Numbered from the stretch's first letter, positions 25,835 through 35,912 are shown. The stretch is 64,000 nt of DNA from Melioribacter roseus (GCA_020724265.1 DYHH01000007.1:62001-126000); one strand, 5' to 3'. The notes: generated from the letters alone by a model not told the origin. Translations and numbers: made by a program.

Positions 25835-26028
25835 AATTGCTTAAGTCTCGTAATCAAATTGTAAACTAAGTTCAGGGAAAGGGGAGTGTATAAATTTTCT
25901 TTCGCTCGAAAAAGTTTGAAAGCAAAAAAGAAGAGTTTGACTTTTGAGAAATAATGGATAAAATTCTTAAAGAAAAACAAAAATCCTCAACTTTGGAAAA
26001 AGACAAAAAAGTTTAATACTGTTTGTAT

Positions 26029-26114
26029 GGTCATTTTTTGGTCATCGCCTTTCTCAGAATCTTTCGAAAATAAGCTAAAAACGAAACAAATATTGAATTG
26101 CGTGGGCTCCCTGA
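26029..26114 (-). repeat. 86-bp dispersed repeat, copy 2
   Basis: Same orientation and 86% identical to 9618-9703. It lies in the 765-bp gene-free stretch 25835-26599, which otherwise holds only the terminator and the tandem palindromes listed next. Short frames in this stretch (26098-26316 plus, 26075-26266 minus) are not supported as genes. Confidence 0.7.
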
Positions 26115-26131
26115 CTCTCCGCAAACATTAA

Positions 26132-26158
26132 AAACCCGTCTTTTAGACGGGTTTTTTT
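26132..26158 (+). terminator. Rho-independent terminator
   Basis: AAACCCGTC (26132-26140) and GACGGGTTT (26146-26154) pair around TTTTA and are followed by a T-run. It is the same stem as the terminator after the HU gene. It stands about 300 bp beyond the barrel gene and directly beside repeat copy 2. Confidence 0.75.
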
Positions 26159-26312
26159 ATTTCCTAGCGTTAAAGGCATACTTTTATAAGCAAGGGAATG
26201 AAAAAACCAATACCGCGAAAGCGGTAGGGATTTTATTGTTTGTACAGGATACCCTTGAGGGATCAACGATGTTAATCCCAGTACGATTAGCAGGAATCTC
26301 TTATGTTCGTGC

Positions 26313-26399
26313 TTAGATTCCGGCTAAAAGATTACCGGAATGACAAGTGGTTTTTGTTTGCTTTAGATTCCGGTTAAAAGATTACCGGAATGACATGTG
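26313..26399. repeat. Two tandem REP-like palindromic units
   Basis: Units at 26313-26349 and 26363-26399 (50-bp period) each contain ATTCCGG and CCGGAAT as inverted arms around an AT-rich loop, then TGACA. The units differ at two positions. Such small palindromes are scattered between genes in many bacteria. Confidence 0.7.
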
Positions 26400-26623
26400 A
26401 TTTGAGTTGAGGAATGGTTTTCGACTGATATGCGAATGTCTTGAATTTATTTCCTTATTGAACAAGTATATTATATTAAATAGCCGCGGCTTTAAGTTGC
26501 GGTGAACAGCAGTGACTTACTATAACAACTTCTTTAAAACAGTAATTCAAGAGCGTAGTAAAATCTAGTTTTAAAAAACCAAAAACTTATTATCTTTGCT
26601 TGTTCTTTCAGACGAGGGTATGC

Positions 26624-28483
26624 TTGGTCCAAATTGTTAAGCTTGTCGCCTTCATATTTTTAACTGCGGCTTACGGCGGCAATCTCTGCGCGCAAACACC
26701 TTTGGTTCTTGAAAAAGGGAAAGAGAACTATGCACTTGGACATTACTTATCCGTACTTGAAGATAAAGAAGGTACATTAGATATAAATGATGTTTCATCC
26801 GAATCCTTTAGAGAGAAATATGTTTTTTACGATAAGGAAACTCTGAATTTCAAATTTACTTCATCGGTATACTGGTGCAGATTTATAGTTATTGATACTC
26901 TTTCTGAACTAGCTTCCGGGATGCTCACCTCAAGAACAAACAGAACATGGCTGCTTATAAGAAACGATCCAATTTTAGAAGATATAAGAGTTTATTACAA
27001 AAATAATATAGAGCCAAAAAATACATTCATCGAAAAAAGAGCGGGCAGTATAATTCCAACCAGAGATAAGGCGATAAAAGCAAATGATTTTATTGCGGAT
27101 ATCCCTGTTCACAAAAATGTACCGGATACGGTTTATTTAAGAGTTAAATCTGCATCACAGTTTATTATTTCTTTCAATATGCTTACTAACGGTGAGTATG
27201 TTATCCGCAGTTCACAAAGAAATATGTTTCACGGGGTTTTGTTCGGAATATTTTTGCTGCTGATTGTATATAACTCCATACTTTATTTTTCTATTAAGAA
27301 TAAAGTATATCTTTATTACGTGCTTTATATAGCAAGTTTTGCACTGTTTATTTTTATCATGCAGGGGTATTTCTTTGAAGTTATCGGTCGAATTTTTGAG
27401 CATGATTATTTCATACTGACATTAATTACAGTGACAATTACAGCTACATTTTGGCTATTACTTACGCGAGAATTTTTATCGACAAAATTATTTTTACCCG
27501 GTGCTTACAGATTATTGACTTTTCTTATTCCCTTAGCTCCGATTCTTTGTTTTATTTCCATTGTTTTTAAAATTAGCTGGCTTAGTGCGGCACTCGCACT
27601 TACCTTTTTAGGATTTTATCTTATTGGAGCTGTGATCACAATCTTGGCTATAAGAAAAGAAGTATATTTAGCCAAGAATTATCTTCTTGCATTGTCCGGT
27701 ATCACCATAAGCATTATCGTTTCAACCTCTGCACGAAATAATTTTTTTCCGTTACCTTGGAATTTTTTCACGCAGAATGTACTTAGCTTCGGCATCCTTT
27801 GGGAAGCATTGATTTTGGCAGCAACAGTCGGTTACAGATTTAGTTATTTAAGAGCCGAAAAAGAAAAAGAGAAATCGTTGATGAGAAATCAGATTGCCGC
27901 GGATCTTCATGATGAAGTTGGAAGCAATTTAAGTTCAATTGCTTTACAGAGCAGATTGATGATGAATGGATCCATGCTTGATACAAACTCAAAAGAACAA
28001 TTACAAAATATTACCGATATTGCGGGAACTACTACAGATACTATACGAGATATAGTATGGTTTATAAATCCTTATCACGATAACTCCGAAGACTTGCTGA
28101 TTAGAATGAAAGAACTTGCTTCAAAAATGCTTGTCAATTTAGATTATACATTTACTTCAAATAAAGAATATGAACATATATTTGATCTTTTGCCGGACCT
28201 GAACAAAAGGCGGCATGTGTATTTAATATTCAAAGAATCATTGAATAATATAGTAAAACATTCAACTGCAGATAAGGTAATGATTTCGCTAAAAGAGAAA
28301 GATAAAAAGTTTGAGATGACAATTACTGATAACGGAAAGGGATTTGATGAAGAATTAATTACCAAGGGGGAAGGGTTAAGGAATATTAGAAATAGAGCGG
28401 CACAAATAGGTGCTCAAATTTTGATAGAGAGTAAGGAGGGAGAGGGAACAAAAATAGTTCTCCAAGTTCCATTAGTGAATTAA
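26624..28483 (+). CDS. 7TMR-DISM sensor histidine kinase (HisKA_3 type)
   Basis: The start is chosen at TTG 26624, since GAGGG lies 5 bp upstream; an earlier in-frame TTG (26600) has no ribosome site. The 619-residue product has a signal peptide, then a periplasmic 7TMR-DISM extracellular domain (about 25-185) and seven membrane helices (about 195-395). The dimerisation/phosphoacceptor helix is LHDEVGSNLSSIALQSR, with the phospho-His at about 429. A HATPase domain (FKESLNNIVKHS, NGKGF, GEGLRNIRNRA) closes it. HisKA_3 kinases pair with NarL-type regulators; the next gene is one, encoded tail to tail with 1 bp between stops. Confidence 0.93.
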   Translation: MVQIVKLVAFIFLTAAYGGNLCAQTPLVLEKGKENYALGHYLSVLEDKEGTLDINDVSSESFREKYVFYDKETLNFKFTSSVYWCRFIVIDTLSELASGMLTSRTNRTWLLIRNDPILEDIRVYYKNNIEPKNTFIEKRAGSIIPTRDKAIKANDFIADIPVHKNVPDTVYLRVKSASQFIISFNMLTNGEYVIRSSQRNMFHGVLFGIFLLLIVYNSILYFSIKNKVYLYYVLYIASFALFIFIMQGYFFEVIGRIFEHDYFILTLITVTITATFWLLLTREFLSTKLFLPGAYRLLTFLIPLAPILCFISIVFKISWLSAALALTFLGFYLIGAVITILAIRKEVYLAKNYLLALSGITISIIVSTSARNNFFPLPWNFFTQNVLSFGILWEALILAATVGYRFSYLRAEKEKEKSLMRNQIAADLHDEVGSNLSSIALQSRLMMNGSMLDTNSKEQLQNITDIAGTTTDTIRDIVWFINPYHDNSEDLLIRMKELASKMLVNLDYTFTSNKEYEHIFDLLPDLNKRRHVYLIFKESLNNIVKHSTADKVMISLKEKDKKFEMTITDNGKGFDEELITKGEGLRNIRNRAAQIGAQILIESKEGEGTKIVLQVPLVN

Positions 28484-28484
28484 G

Positions 28485-29141
28485 TTATTTTAACGATAAA
28501 TATCCTTTATTTACCAACCCTTCATTTAATGCTTTAGAGACAACTCCACTTCTTGTATTAACATGCAGTTTATGATAGATGTTTTTAATGTGTGTCTGTA
28601 CTGTTTGGGGACTCGTAAAAGTAATCTTTCCGATTTCATTTGCAGTTTTACCATCAACAAGATAAGTAAGAATCTCATTTTCTCTTTTTGTAAGTCCGTA
28701 AGAATTTTCTGATTTCTTTAAAGCCGTAAACATACCGAAAACTTTACGGGCAAGTTCCGCATTAATAGATGAGCCGCCGTCAACTACAATTTTTATTGCG
28801 TCCAGTATTTCTTCCGGAGAAGAGTTTTTAAGAAGATAACCATTGGCGCCGTTACATATCGCATCAAATATTTTTTCATTATCATCAAAAACTGTGAGTA
28901 CAATAATTTCAACTTCCTTAATTATTTTTTTTATTTCCTTAATTCCATCAATGCCGCTCATCCCGGGCAGATTAATATCAGTCAAAATAATATCAGGGTG
29001 ATCACCCTTAGCAAGATAATTTAACGTATCTGCTACTGTTGTGAATGCATGCTCGCACTTACACCAATCGCTTTGGTTTATTGCGCTTCGGATAATTTTC
29101 GAATAAGAAACATTGTCTTCAATTATTACAATTTCCGTCAT
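28485..29141 (-). CDS. NarL/LuxR-family response regulator
   Basis: The 218-residue protein has a receiver domain with the phosphoacceptor Asp55 in IILTDINLPGMSG, acidic pair near residue 9 and the Lys in GYLLKNSSPEE. The C-terminal LuxR-type helix-turn-helix is LTKRENEILTYLVDGKTANEIG...TVQTHIKNIYHKL. It is the natural partner of the adjacent HisKA_3 kinase although the genes converge, so they cannot be one operon. Two matching 20-bp palindromes lie 80-170 bp upstream of its start, in the region shared with the divergent secreted-protein gene; they are the obvious candidate targets. Confidence 0.93.
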   Translation of the reverse strand: MTEIVIIEDNVSYSKIIRSAINQSDWCKCEHAFTTVADTLNYLAKGDHPDIILTDINLPGMSGIDGIKEIKKIIKEVEIIVLTVFDDNEKIFDAICNGANGYLLKNSSPEEILDAIKIVVDGGSSINAELARKVFGMFTALKKSENSYGLTKRENEILTYLVDGKTANEIGKITFTSPQTVQTHIKNIYHKLHVNTRSGVVSKALNEGLVNKGYLSLK

Positions 29142-29222
29142 CCTTACCTTCGGAATAGAGGTTAGTAAACTATGTGACTTAATTTAACGAAAGTATAGAT
29201 ATAATATCCCATCTTATTTAGG

Positions 29223-29310
29223 AATACCTAAAACTGGGTATTTTTATAATCTCGTGACCTAATACAATTACTTTTCCAAATCACTTTAAAAATACCCTAA
29301 ACTTGGTATT
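29223..29310. promoter_or_regulatory. Twin 20-bp palindromic operators between response regulator and secreted-protein gene
   Basis: AATACCTAAAACTGGGTATT (29223-29242) and AATACCCTAAACTTGGTATT (29291-29310) are identical at 17 of 20 positions; each has AATACC/GGTATT arms, and their starts are 68 bp apart. They occupy the divergent intergenic region. I found no other copy near the other genes I checked. Confidence 0.6.
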
Positions 29311-29395
29311 CCCTCGGTTATAATTTTGTTGTTATTTCACATCCAATATTAATACGTGTGAAAGTTTTATCACATTAACTTTGAGGGAAACTAAA

Positions 29396-31075
29396 ATGAC
29401 ATATATTTTTACCAACCGACTAAACCAAAATGTAAATTGGCTTAAAAAGATTTTCAATAAATTCTCTGTAGTTGGAATAGTATTCCTTTGTGGAACTATT
29501 AATACATTCGCCCAAAGCTATAGTGGCGGGGGCGGAACCTCTGGAGATCCTTATCTAATTTCCAATAAAGCCGATTTAAAATATCTTTCCGAAAACTCCG
29601 GCGAATGGAGCAATTATTTTAGACAAGAAACAGATATAACATTTGCAGACGCAGATTTCCAAAGCGGTGGAGATTTTTATAATAGTGGGAGTCAGTTTAT
29701 TCCAATAGGAAATAACAGCGTTAACTTTACGGGAAGGTATGACGGAAACGGTTATAAGATAATTAATCTTAAAATAAATCGTGGTTCCTCTGATTATGTC
29801 GGTTTATTCGGACGAGTCTCTGGCTCACCTGGCGAAGTAAAGAATCTTGGTATAGAAGTTAGTAATATAAAAGGTAATCAATACGTCGGCGGGCTGGTGG
29901 GGTACAACACTGGGACGATAACTGAATGTAGTATTGTTGATGCTCTTATTGACGGCGCAACTCATGCAGGTGGTTTGATCGGTAGAAATGAGTGGCAAAT
30001 TCAAAGATGTTATTCTACCGGCTTAGTGATCGGAGGTAACCGACTTGGTGGATTAGTGGGAACCCAAAGTGCCACTGGAACCACTAGTAACTCATACAGT
30101 TCGGTTGCTGTTGATGACTATGCCTCTCAAAATATCTATGGCGGTTTAGTTGGGGATAATAGTGGTGGCAGTATAGCATATTGTTATGCGAACGGCGATA
30201 TGACGGGAGCAAACAATAACTCACGGGGCGGGCTGGTTGGCAATAATGGTGGCGTAATTTGGCCTAGTTACTGGGATACCCAAACATCCGGCACAAGCAC
30301 CGGTGTTGGAAGCGGAGCTATATCATCAGCTAGTGGTAAAACAACGGCAGAAATGAAAACCCAATCTACATTTACCGAATGGAATTTTGTAACAATTTGG
30401 CAAATTGTAGGCGGAGATGGTGCTAATTATCCAGATTTAATTAGTAACTCAAATTCAGCCCTCCCAGTAGAGCTTGTTTCATTCACAGGTGAACTTGTAG
30501 GTAATGCTGTTGAATTAAACTGGGAAACGGCTACGGAAACAAACAACTTTGGATTTGAGGTGGAAAGGGAGAATAGGGGAAGTGGAGAGTGGGAGAAAAT
30601 AGGTTTTGTGCAAGGTAACGGTACAACGAACTCACCGAAGAATTATGAATTTACGGATTCCGAATTGCCGAATTCCGAAGAGGTAAGTTATAGATTAAAA
30701 CAGATTGATAATGATGGTACTTTCGCTTATTCGAAAGTAGTGACTGTTGATTTGACTACAATTACTTCTGTTAAAGATGAAGTGGTTTATGAATTTGCAT
30801 TAGAGCAGAATTATCCGAATCCATTTAATCCTACAACTACAGTTAAATTTACAGTCCCAAACGAAGGGGATGAATATATTCGTCCCCTACAGACCAAGTT
30901 AATCGTATTTGATATACTTGGAAGAGAGGTTGCAACTCTTGTTAATCAAAAACTTCAGTCCGGAAATCATGAAGTCCAATTTGATGGAAGCAATCTTTCA
31001 AGTGGAATGTATTTTTACAGGATTAGTATTGGTAATGAGTTTAATTCTGTGAAGAAAATGATGTTGGTTAAGTAG
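29396..31075 (+). CDS. Secreted T9SS cargo with GLUG-type repeats
   Basis: The start is ATG 29396, 8 bp after GAGGG; a TTG at 29381 lies upstream of that ribosome site. The 559-residue product has a signal peptide (to NTFAQS). A beta-helix-like block of GLUG motifs (YVGGLVGYNTG, HAGGLIGRN, RLGGLVGTQ, IYGGLVGDN, RGGLVGNNG) is followed by an Fn3-like domain starting LPVELVSFTGELVGNAVELNWETATETNNFGFEVER. A T9SS sorting domain ends it. The sorting domain carries a palindromic insertion at the DNA level (see 30863-30890), adding residues around GDEYIRPLQTK. GLUG repeats occur in surface adhesin-like proteins; adhesion is an inference. Confidence 0.87.
   Translation: MTYIFTNRLNQNVNWLKKIFNKFSVVGIVFLCGTINTFAQSYSGGGGTSGDPYLISNKADLKYLSENSGEWSNYFRQETDITFADADFQSGGDFYNSGSQFIPIGNNSVNFTGRYDGNGYKIINLKINRGSSDYVGLFGRVSGSPGEVKNLGIEVSNIKGNQYVGGLVGYNTGTITECSIVDALIDGATHAGGLIGRNEWQIQRCYSTGLVIGGNRLGGLVGTQSATGTTSNSYSSVAVDDYASQNIYGGLVGDNSGGSIAYCYANGDMTGANNNSRGGLVGNNGGVIWPSYWDTQTSGTSTGVGSGAISSASGKTTAEMKTQSTFTEWNFVTIWQIVGGDGANYPDLISNSNSALPVELVSFTGELVGNAVELNWETATETNNFGFEVERENRGSGEWEKIGFVQGNGTTNSPKNYEFTDSELPNSEEVSYRLKQIDNDGTFAYSKVVTVDLTTITSVKDEVVYEFALEQNYPNPFNPTTTVKFTVPNEGDEYIRPLQTKLIVFDILGREVATLVNQKLQSGNHEVQFDGSNLSSGMYFYRISIGNEFNSVKKMMLVK
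30863..30890. repeat. 28-bp palindrome inserted in frame in a T9SS domain
   Basis: The left half GAAGGGGATGAATA matches the complement of the right half (TATTCGTCCCCTAC) at 12 of 14 positions. It encodes GDEYIRPL inside the sorting domain, at the place where a second gene (39737-42577) has a related palindrome. Confidence 0.75.
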
Positions 31076-31144
31076 GGGAGAATTGAGAAGGGTTGATTAA
31101 TAATTTAGAATGAAGACTTTGGATTATCGGATTTACAGATTTTG

Positions 31145-31159
31145 CCCGTCCGAGACGGG
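31145..31159 (+). terminator. Weak hairpin after the GLUG-repeat gene
   Basis: CCCGTC (31145-31150) pairs with GACGGG (31154-31159) across CGA, followed by GTTTAT rather than a strong T-run. Same stem core as the terminators at 26132 and 45212. The rest of the 420-bp gap 31076-31496 shows nothing I can name. Confidence 0.4.
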
Positions 31160-31496
31160 TTTATGTATTGTGCTACACATTGGAAATTAACGTATCTGAG
31201 AACCATGAATTGAAAGAAGCATTTAAGACCTTATGGGATGCTTAGAGATTATTTATTAATTTGATACTCGATTTTTGATCAGTGCTCAATAAGATATCAT
31301 TAGCAAATTCGTATAAAGCTACACTTTAAGCCAATTTCGATTTACTTCTACCACACAGTGCTTTCGGATATAATTCCCTAGCACGTGAATCATATGTAAC
31401 CAATGCTATCAATTCTATACAAATCAGGTGCATGCCAGATAAGAAAATTCATTATGTTTGCTTACAAAATAAAAATTAATCGATAATAGGGATTCA

Positions 31497-33179
31497 ATGA
31501 GTGTTGAGGCAAATAAAATTATTTATTCAATGATTGGTGTTAGTAAGTATTACGATAAAAAACCGATTCTAAAAGATATCTTTCTTTCATATTTCTATGG
31601 TGCTAAGATTGGAGTTTTAGGATTAAACGGCTCCGGAAAAAGTTCTTTACTAAAAATATTAGCGGGAGTAGATAAAGATTTTAATGGAGAAACCGCAGTC
31701 TCGCCCGGTTACACAATTGGTTATTTAGAACAAGAACCTTTGCTTGATGACTCAAAAACAGTAAAGGAAACAATCGAAGAAGCAGTTAAAGAAGTTCTTG
31801 ATGTGATGAAAGAATATGACGAAATAAATGCGAAATTTGCGGAAGAAATGACAGATGATGAAATGAATGATTTACTTGAAAGACAAGGAAAAGTTCAAGA
31901 TAAATTAGATGCAATGGGTGCATGGGATATTGATTCAAAACTTCAAATGGCAATGGATGCGTTGAATTGTCCTCCCGGTGATACGCCGGTAAAGGTTCTA
32001 TCCGGTGGTGAAAAAAGACGTGTTGCATTGTGCAGATTGCTTCTTCAAAAACCTGATATTTTACTATTGGATGAACCTACTAATCATCTTGACGCCGAGA
32101 CGGTCGCTTGGTTGGAAGCAGAACTGAATCGCTATCCCGGGACTATTATAGCTGTAACTCATGATAGATATTTCTTGGATAATGTTGCCGGCTGGATTCT
32201 TGAACTTGATCGCGGTGAAGGAATTCCTTGGAAAGGTAATTATTCATCTTGGTTAGAACAAAAACAAATTCGTCTTGCGCAGGAAGAAAAAAGAGAAACT
32301 GAAAAGCAGAAAACTTTGAAAAGAGAGTTAGAGTGGATTAGGATGTCGCCGAAGGGAAGACATGCAAAATCAAAAGCTAGAATTACATCTTATGAGCAAA
32401 TGTTAAAAGAAGAAAATGAAAAAGCTCAGAAAGAAATAGAACTCTATATCCCTGCAGGTCCTCGATTAGGAAACGTGGTTATAGAAGCGAAAAATGTTTC
32501 CAAAGCTTATGGCGATAAACTTCTTTTTGAAAATCTAAATTTTGCACTTCCTCCCGGTGGAATTGTCGGTGTTATCGGTCCAAACGGAGCCGGTAAAACT
32601 ACTCTATTTAAAATGATCACCGCGCAGGAAGAAGCAGATTCCGGTGCTTTTAAAATTGGGGAGACTGTAAAACTTGCTTACCTAGATCAAAGCAGAGAAT
32701 CATTAGATCCGGATAAAACAGTTTGGCAGCAAATTTCAGAAGAGGCTGATGTAATTCAACTTGGCAACAGACAAGTAAACTCAAGAGCTTATGTCGGGCA
32801 GTTCAATTTTGGCGGCGGAGATCAGCAGAAAAAAGTTGGAGTTCTTTCCGGCGGAGAAAGAAATAGAGTTCATCTTGCTTTAATGTTAAAAGCCGGTGCT
32901 AATGTTATTCTTCTTGATGAACCTACTAATGATTTGGATGTTAATACGATGCGCGCTTTAGAAGAAGGACTTTTAAACTTTGCCGGATGCGCTGTTGTTA
33001 TTAGTCACGATAGATGGTTCTTGGATAGAATCTGCACGCATATATTAGCGTTTGAAGGTAATAGTCAAGTCGTGTGGTTTGAAGGAAATTTTTCCGACTA
33101 CGAGGAAAATAGAAGAGAAAGACTCGGCAAAGATGCTGATATTCCCAAAAGAATTAAATACAAAAAACTTACTCGATAA
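31497..33179 (+). CDS. ettA: EttA: energy-dependent translational throttle ABC-F ATPase
   Basis: The 560-residue protein (E. coli EttA is 555) begins with the characteristic [21 protein letters not shown]. It has two ABC cassettes with Walker [10 protein letters not shown] (about 43-51) and GPNGAGKTT (about 361-369). The ABC signatures are VLSGGEKRR and VLSGGERNR, and the Walker B motifs are [11 protein letters not shown] and [11 protein letters not shown]. The linker carries the P-site tRNA interaction helices ([30 protein letters not shown]). It binds the ribosomal E site and gates the first peptide bond according to ATP/ADP. The C-terminal end [10 protein letters not shown] is also EttA-like. 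Monocistronic. Confidence 0.96.
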   Translation: MSVEANKIIYSMIGVSKYYDKKPILKDIFLSYFYGAKIGVLGLNGSGKSSLLKILAGVDKDFNGETAVSPGYTIGYLEQEPLLDDSKTVKETIEEAVKEVLDVMKEYDEINAKFAEEMTDDEMNDLLERQGKVQDKLDAMGAWDIDSKLQMAMDALNCPPGDTPVKVLSGGEKRRVALCRLLLQKPDILLLDEPTNHLDAETVAWLEAELNRYPGTIIAVTHDRYFLDNVAGWILELDRGEGIPWKGNYSSWLEQKQIRLAQEEKRETEKQKTLKRELEWIRMSPKGRHAKSKARITSYEQMLKEENEKAQKEIELYIPAGPRLGNVVIEAKNVSKAYGDKLLFENLNFALPPGGIVGVIGPNGAGKTTLFKMITAQEEADSGAFKIGETVKLAYLDQSRESLDPDKTVWQQISEEADVIQLGNRQVNSRAYVGQFNFGGGDQQKKVGVLSGGERNRVHLALMLKAGANVILLDEPTNDLDVNTMRALEEGLLNFAGCAVVISHDRWFLDRICTHILAFEGNSQVVWFEGNFSDYEENRRERLGKDADIPKRIKYKKLTR

Positions 33180-33268
33180 TTTTTGAATTCTATTTTCGCA
33201 TTAAGTGTAATATCAAATCCGGAATTCAATTTTTAGAATACCGGATGCGATTCTTTTAGAGAAACAAT

Positions 33269-34723
33269 ATGATAAATCCATCAGACATACTAAAAAAATA
33301 TTTCGGTCACACTGAATTTCGGGGTGAGCAGGAAAATATAATTAATAGACTACTTTTAGATAATGGTCATGCACTTGTTTTAATGCCGACCGGTGGAGGT
33401 AAATCTCTTTGCTATCAAATACCCGCATTAATATTTGAGGGAGGGACAATTGTTATCAGTCCTTTGATTGCTCTTATGCAGGATCAAGTTGACGCTCTGA
33501 AGAAAAAAAACATTCCGGCTGAATTTATAAACTCCACGGTTAAACCGGCGCAAAGAAAAGAACGATTACAAAAATTTATTGATGGAAAAGTTAAACTCCT
33601 TTACGTAACTCCCGAGCGATTTAGAAAAACAGAATTTGTTGAAGAGATAAAAAAGACAAAAATTTCACTACTTGCTGTAGATGAAGCACATTGTATTTCG
33701 GAATGGGGACATGATTTTCGTCCCGATTACTCGCGCATTATTGAATTCCGGGTGTTAATGGGAAATCCTTTAACAATAGCATTGACGGCAACTGCAACCC
33801 GCGCGGTACAGAAGGATATCATTAACAAATTAGGGTTGAGCAAAGATGAAATTAAATTGTTTCATCAAGGGATACAGCGCCCTAACCTAAGACTTGAGAC
33901 AGCAGATATCTTTGATGAAAAAGATTCATTCGATGAAATTTATCAAGTGCTCGATAAATATAAAGGTCCCGGTATAATTTATTTTTCTCTTATCAAAACA
34001 CTTGAGTATTTTTCTGAGAAGATAGGCGACAAAGGATACAAACATGGAATCTATCACGGTAAGTTGGAAGCAAAGAAAAGAAAACAAACTCAGCGGGACT
34101 TTCTATCGGGTAAGGAAAATCTGATTTTAGCAACGAATGCTTTTGGTATGGGAATAGATAAACCCGATATTCGATTTGTGCTGCATGCCGAAGTACCCGG
34201 ATCTATTGAATCTTATTACCAAGAAATCGGTAGAGCGGGACGGGATGGGAAAGACTCGCTATGCAAACTTCTTTACAATTAGCAAGATCTTTACACTCAA
34301 ATGGAATTTATAAAATGGTCTAATCCGAATGCGGAATACTATTCACGTGTTTATGATATTTTGAAAAGCAATTTGAATTCCGTCAACTCTATGGGTGTTG
34401 ATTATCTGCGTGAACAGATGAGCTTTAAGGATAAAAATGATTTTAGAATTGAAACTGTTCTATCAATGCTGGATAGGTACGGAGTAATTGAAGGAAGTAT
34501 AGAAAACAAAGATTTAATTTTGGTTGACGAACTTCCCGACGAACTTCAAGATGATGCACGACTGAAAGAAAAACTTTTGAATGATAATAAGAAACTTCTC
34601 GCTGTTGTAAATTATTTCAAATCGACAACATGCAGACGAATATATATTTCAGACTATTTCGGATTCCCCGGCGAAAAACCTTGCGGAAATTGTGATGTGT
34701 GTTGTCAATATATTATTACGTGA
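33269..34723 (+). pseudogene. recQ: recQ-type ATP-dependent DNA helicase interrupted by one in-frame TAG
   Basis: Codons 1-337 encode a RecQ helicase: Walker A MPTGGGKSLCYQIP, DEAH box VDEAHCISEWGHDFRPDY, SAT-like ALTATAT, and motif VI EIGRAGRDG. A TAG at 34280-34282 follows CKLLYN. The same frame continues at once with QDLYTQMEFIKWSNP through a zinc-binding segment (CRRIYISDYFGFPGEKPCGNCDVCC) to the stop at 34723, 484 coding residues in all. In intact RecQ proteins this junction reads YxxQD, so one codon is mutated and nothing is lost. The protein ends at the zinc domain without RQC winged helix or HRDC. Recent pseudogene, sequencing error or read-through are the options. Confidence 0.85.
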
Positions 34724-34816
34724 TTTTAGTTGTTACTCTTTGTAAAATCTCACAAAAATCATTACTATAGAAAAGTTTAATATGTTAAGAATATCTAATT
34801 AATAGGAATATATAAA

Positions 34817-35167
34817 ATGACAAAACACAGAATATATACAATGAGCTTTGCAAGTGTTTATCCACATTATGTTGCTAAGGCGGAGAAGAAAGGGCGGACA
34901 AAAGAGGAAGTTGATGAAATTATCCGTTGGCTGACGGGCTATACTCAGAAAAAGTTTGAAGCCCAACTTAAAAAGCAAACGGACTTTGAAACTTTCTTTG
35001 CTCAAGCTCCCAAGTTGAACCCTTCTCGAGCTTTAATTAAAGGTGTTGTTTGCGGGATCCGGGTGGAAAACATCGAAGAACCTTTGATGCGCGAAATTCG
35101 ATACCTCGATAAGTTGATCGACGAGTTAGCAAAGGGAAAAAAGATGGATAAGATTTTACGGAAATAA
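34817..35167 (+). CDS. DUF2200 family protein
   Basis: The 116-residue cytosolic protein has the family opening [42 protein letters not shown], then ...[56 protein letters not shown]. Length and ends match the family exactly, so the start is secure. The function of DUF2200 is not established. It stands alone between recQ and a minus-strand DinB gene. Confidence 0.9.
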   Translation: MTKHRIYTMSFASVYPHYVAKAEKKGRTKEEVDEIIRWLTGYTQKKFEAQLKKQTDFETFFAQAPKLNPSRALIKGVVCGIRVENIEEPLMREIRYLDKLIDELAKGKKMDKILRK

Positions 35168-35385
35168 TAAATCTTCTGATTTGGAGTTTGGTAGAAATTA
35201 TCTTAAAAATCACTTGAACATAGATAGTGATTAATAGATGTATTAAAAAGTATTTGACCGACCAATAAAATCTTAACAGACTATTACTGAAATATCTTTT
35301 TGATTTTATGCAATGAAGCTCACGGACCTTCCGATAAATTATTACAAATAACGGATACTCGAAATACTATTCCAAGAAAAGGAAA

Positions 35386-35419
35386 AGCCGAATCACTGAA
35401 TGTTGCAAGCGCTTCGGCT
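35386..35419. terminator. Possible terminator between DUF2200 and DinB genes
   Basis: AGCCGAA (35386-35392) pairs with TTCGGCT (35413-35419), with a 20-nt loop and TTCTTTT following on the plus strand and AAAAGG/TTTTCC on the other side. It may serve both convergent genes. Confidence 0.35.
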
Positions 35420-35446
35420 GTTCTTTTAAGTGAACTTACTAAATAG

Positions 35447-35902
35447 TTATTCTCTCACATAAACAATATAATCAACCCTAATAGGTTCAAATCCGTTTTG
35501 ACGAAGTATTTGATTAATTTGTCCGCGATGATAATGATTGTGGGTGAATAAGTGAGTTAATATATCAGCCAATTTACTGTTGAAATGTTCGCCTTGTGAA
35601 TTTTTATAAGATACAACCGCGTCTAAATCGGCTTTATGGTTATTCAACAAATCATTCCATCGGCTTAGTCCTTTATTAATTAATTCTGCGGTTTTCTGCG
35701 GGCAAGTTTCCTCGAACAAGTTTTGAAATAATCGTTCTTCACCGGTAACCCGGACATACCATAAATCAATTGTTGCACCTATATGATGGAATAATGTTTT
35801 ACATTTTGAAGGGAGATTTGCATTACCGGTTAAAGCCTCTGCGATTCTTTTATTTGCCCACATTTCGTATTCAATTAACGATATGAAATATTCTTTTGTC
35901 AT
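35447..35902 (-). CDS. DinB family protein
   Basis: The 151-residue four-helix protein opens MTKEYFISLIEYEMWANKRIAEAL. The three metal-binding histidines of the DinB/YfiT fold are visible in LFHHIGATIDLW (about residue 42) and LTHLFTHNHYHRGQI (about 128 and 132). DinB proteins bind a divalent metal; many are thiol-dependent transferases or hydrolases, others have no known reaction. The C-terminal EPIRVDYIVYVRE is typical. A 28-bp palindrome lies upstream, between it and the minus-strand subtilase operon behind it. Confidence 0.85.
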   Translation of the reverse strand: MTKEYFISLIEYEMWANKRIAEALTGNANLPSKCKTLFHHIGATIDLWYVRVTGEERLFQNLFEETCPQKTAELINKGLSRWNDLLNNHKADLDAVVSYKNSQGEHFNSKLADILTHLFTHNHYHRGQINQILRQNGFEPIRVDYIVYVRE

Positions 35903-35912
35903 GATTATTGGT

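Noticed and set aside
26100-26122. CTCCCTGACTCTCCGC as a tRNA 3' end beside repeat copy 2
   Set aside because: No matching acceptor or cloverleaf arms upstream; not a tRNA.
26098-26316. 72-codon plus frame and the opposing 26075-26266 frame
   Set aside because: They are read through a terminator and a repeat; no homology pattern or ribosome site.
34280-34282. Pyrrolysine or selenocysteine recoding at the recQ TAG
   Set aside because: TAG is not the selenocysteine codon, RecQ is not a pyrrolysine protein and no recoding element or tRNA is visible in the window.
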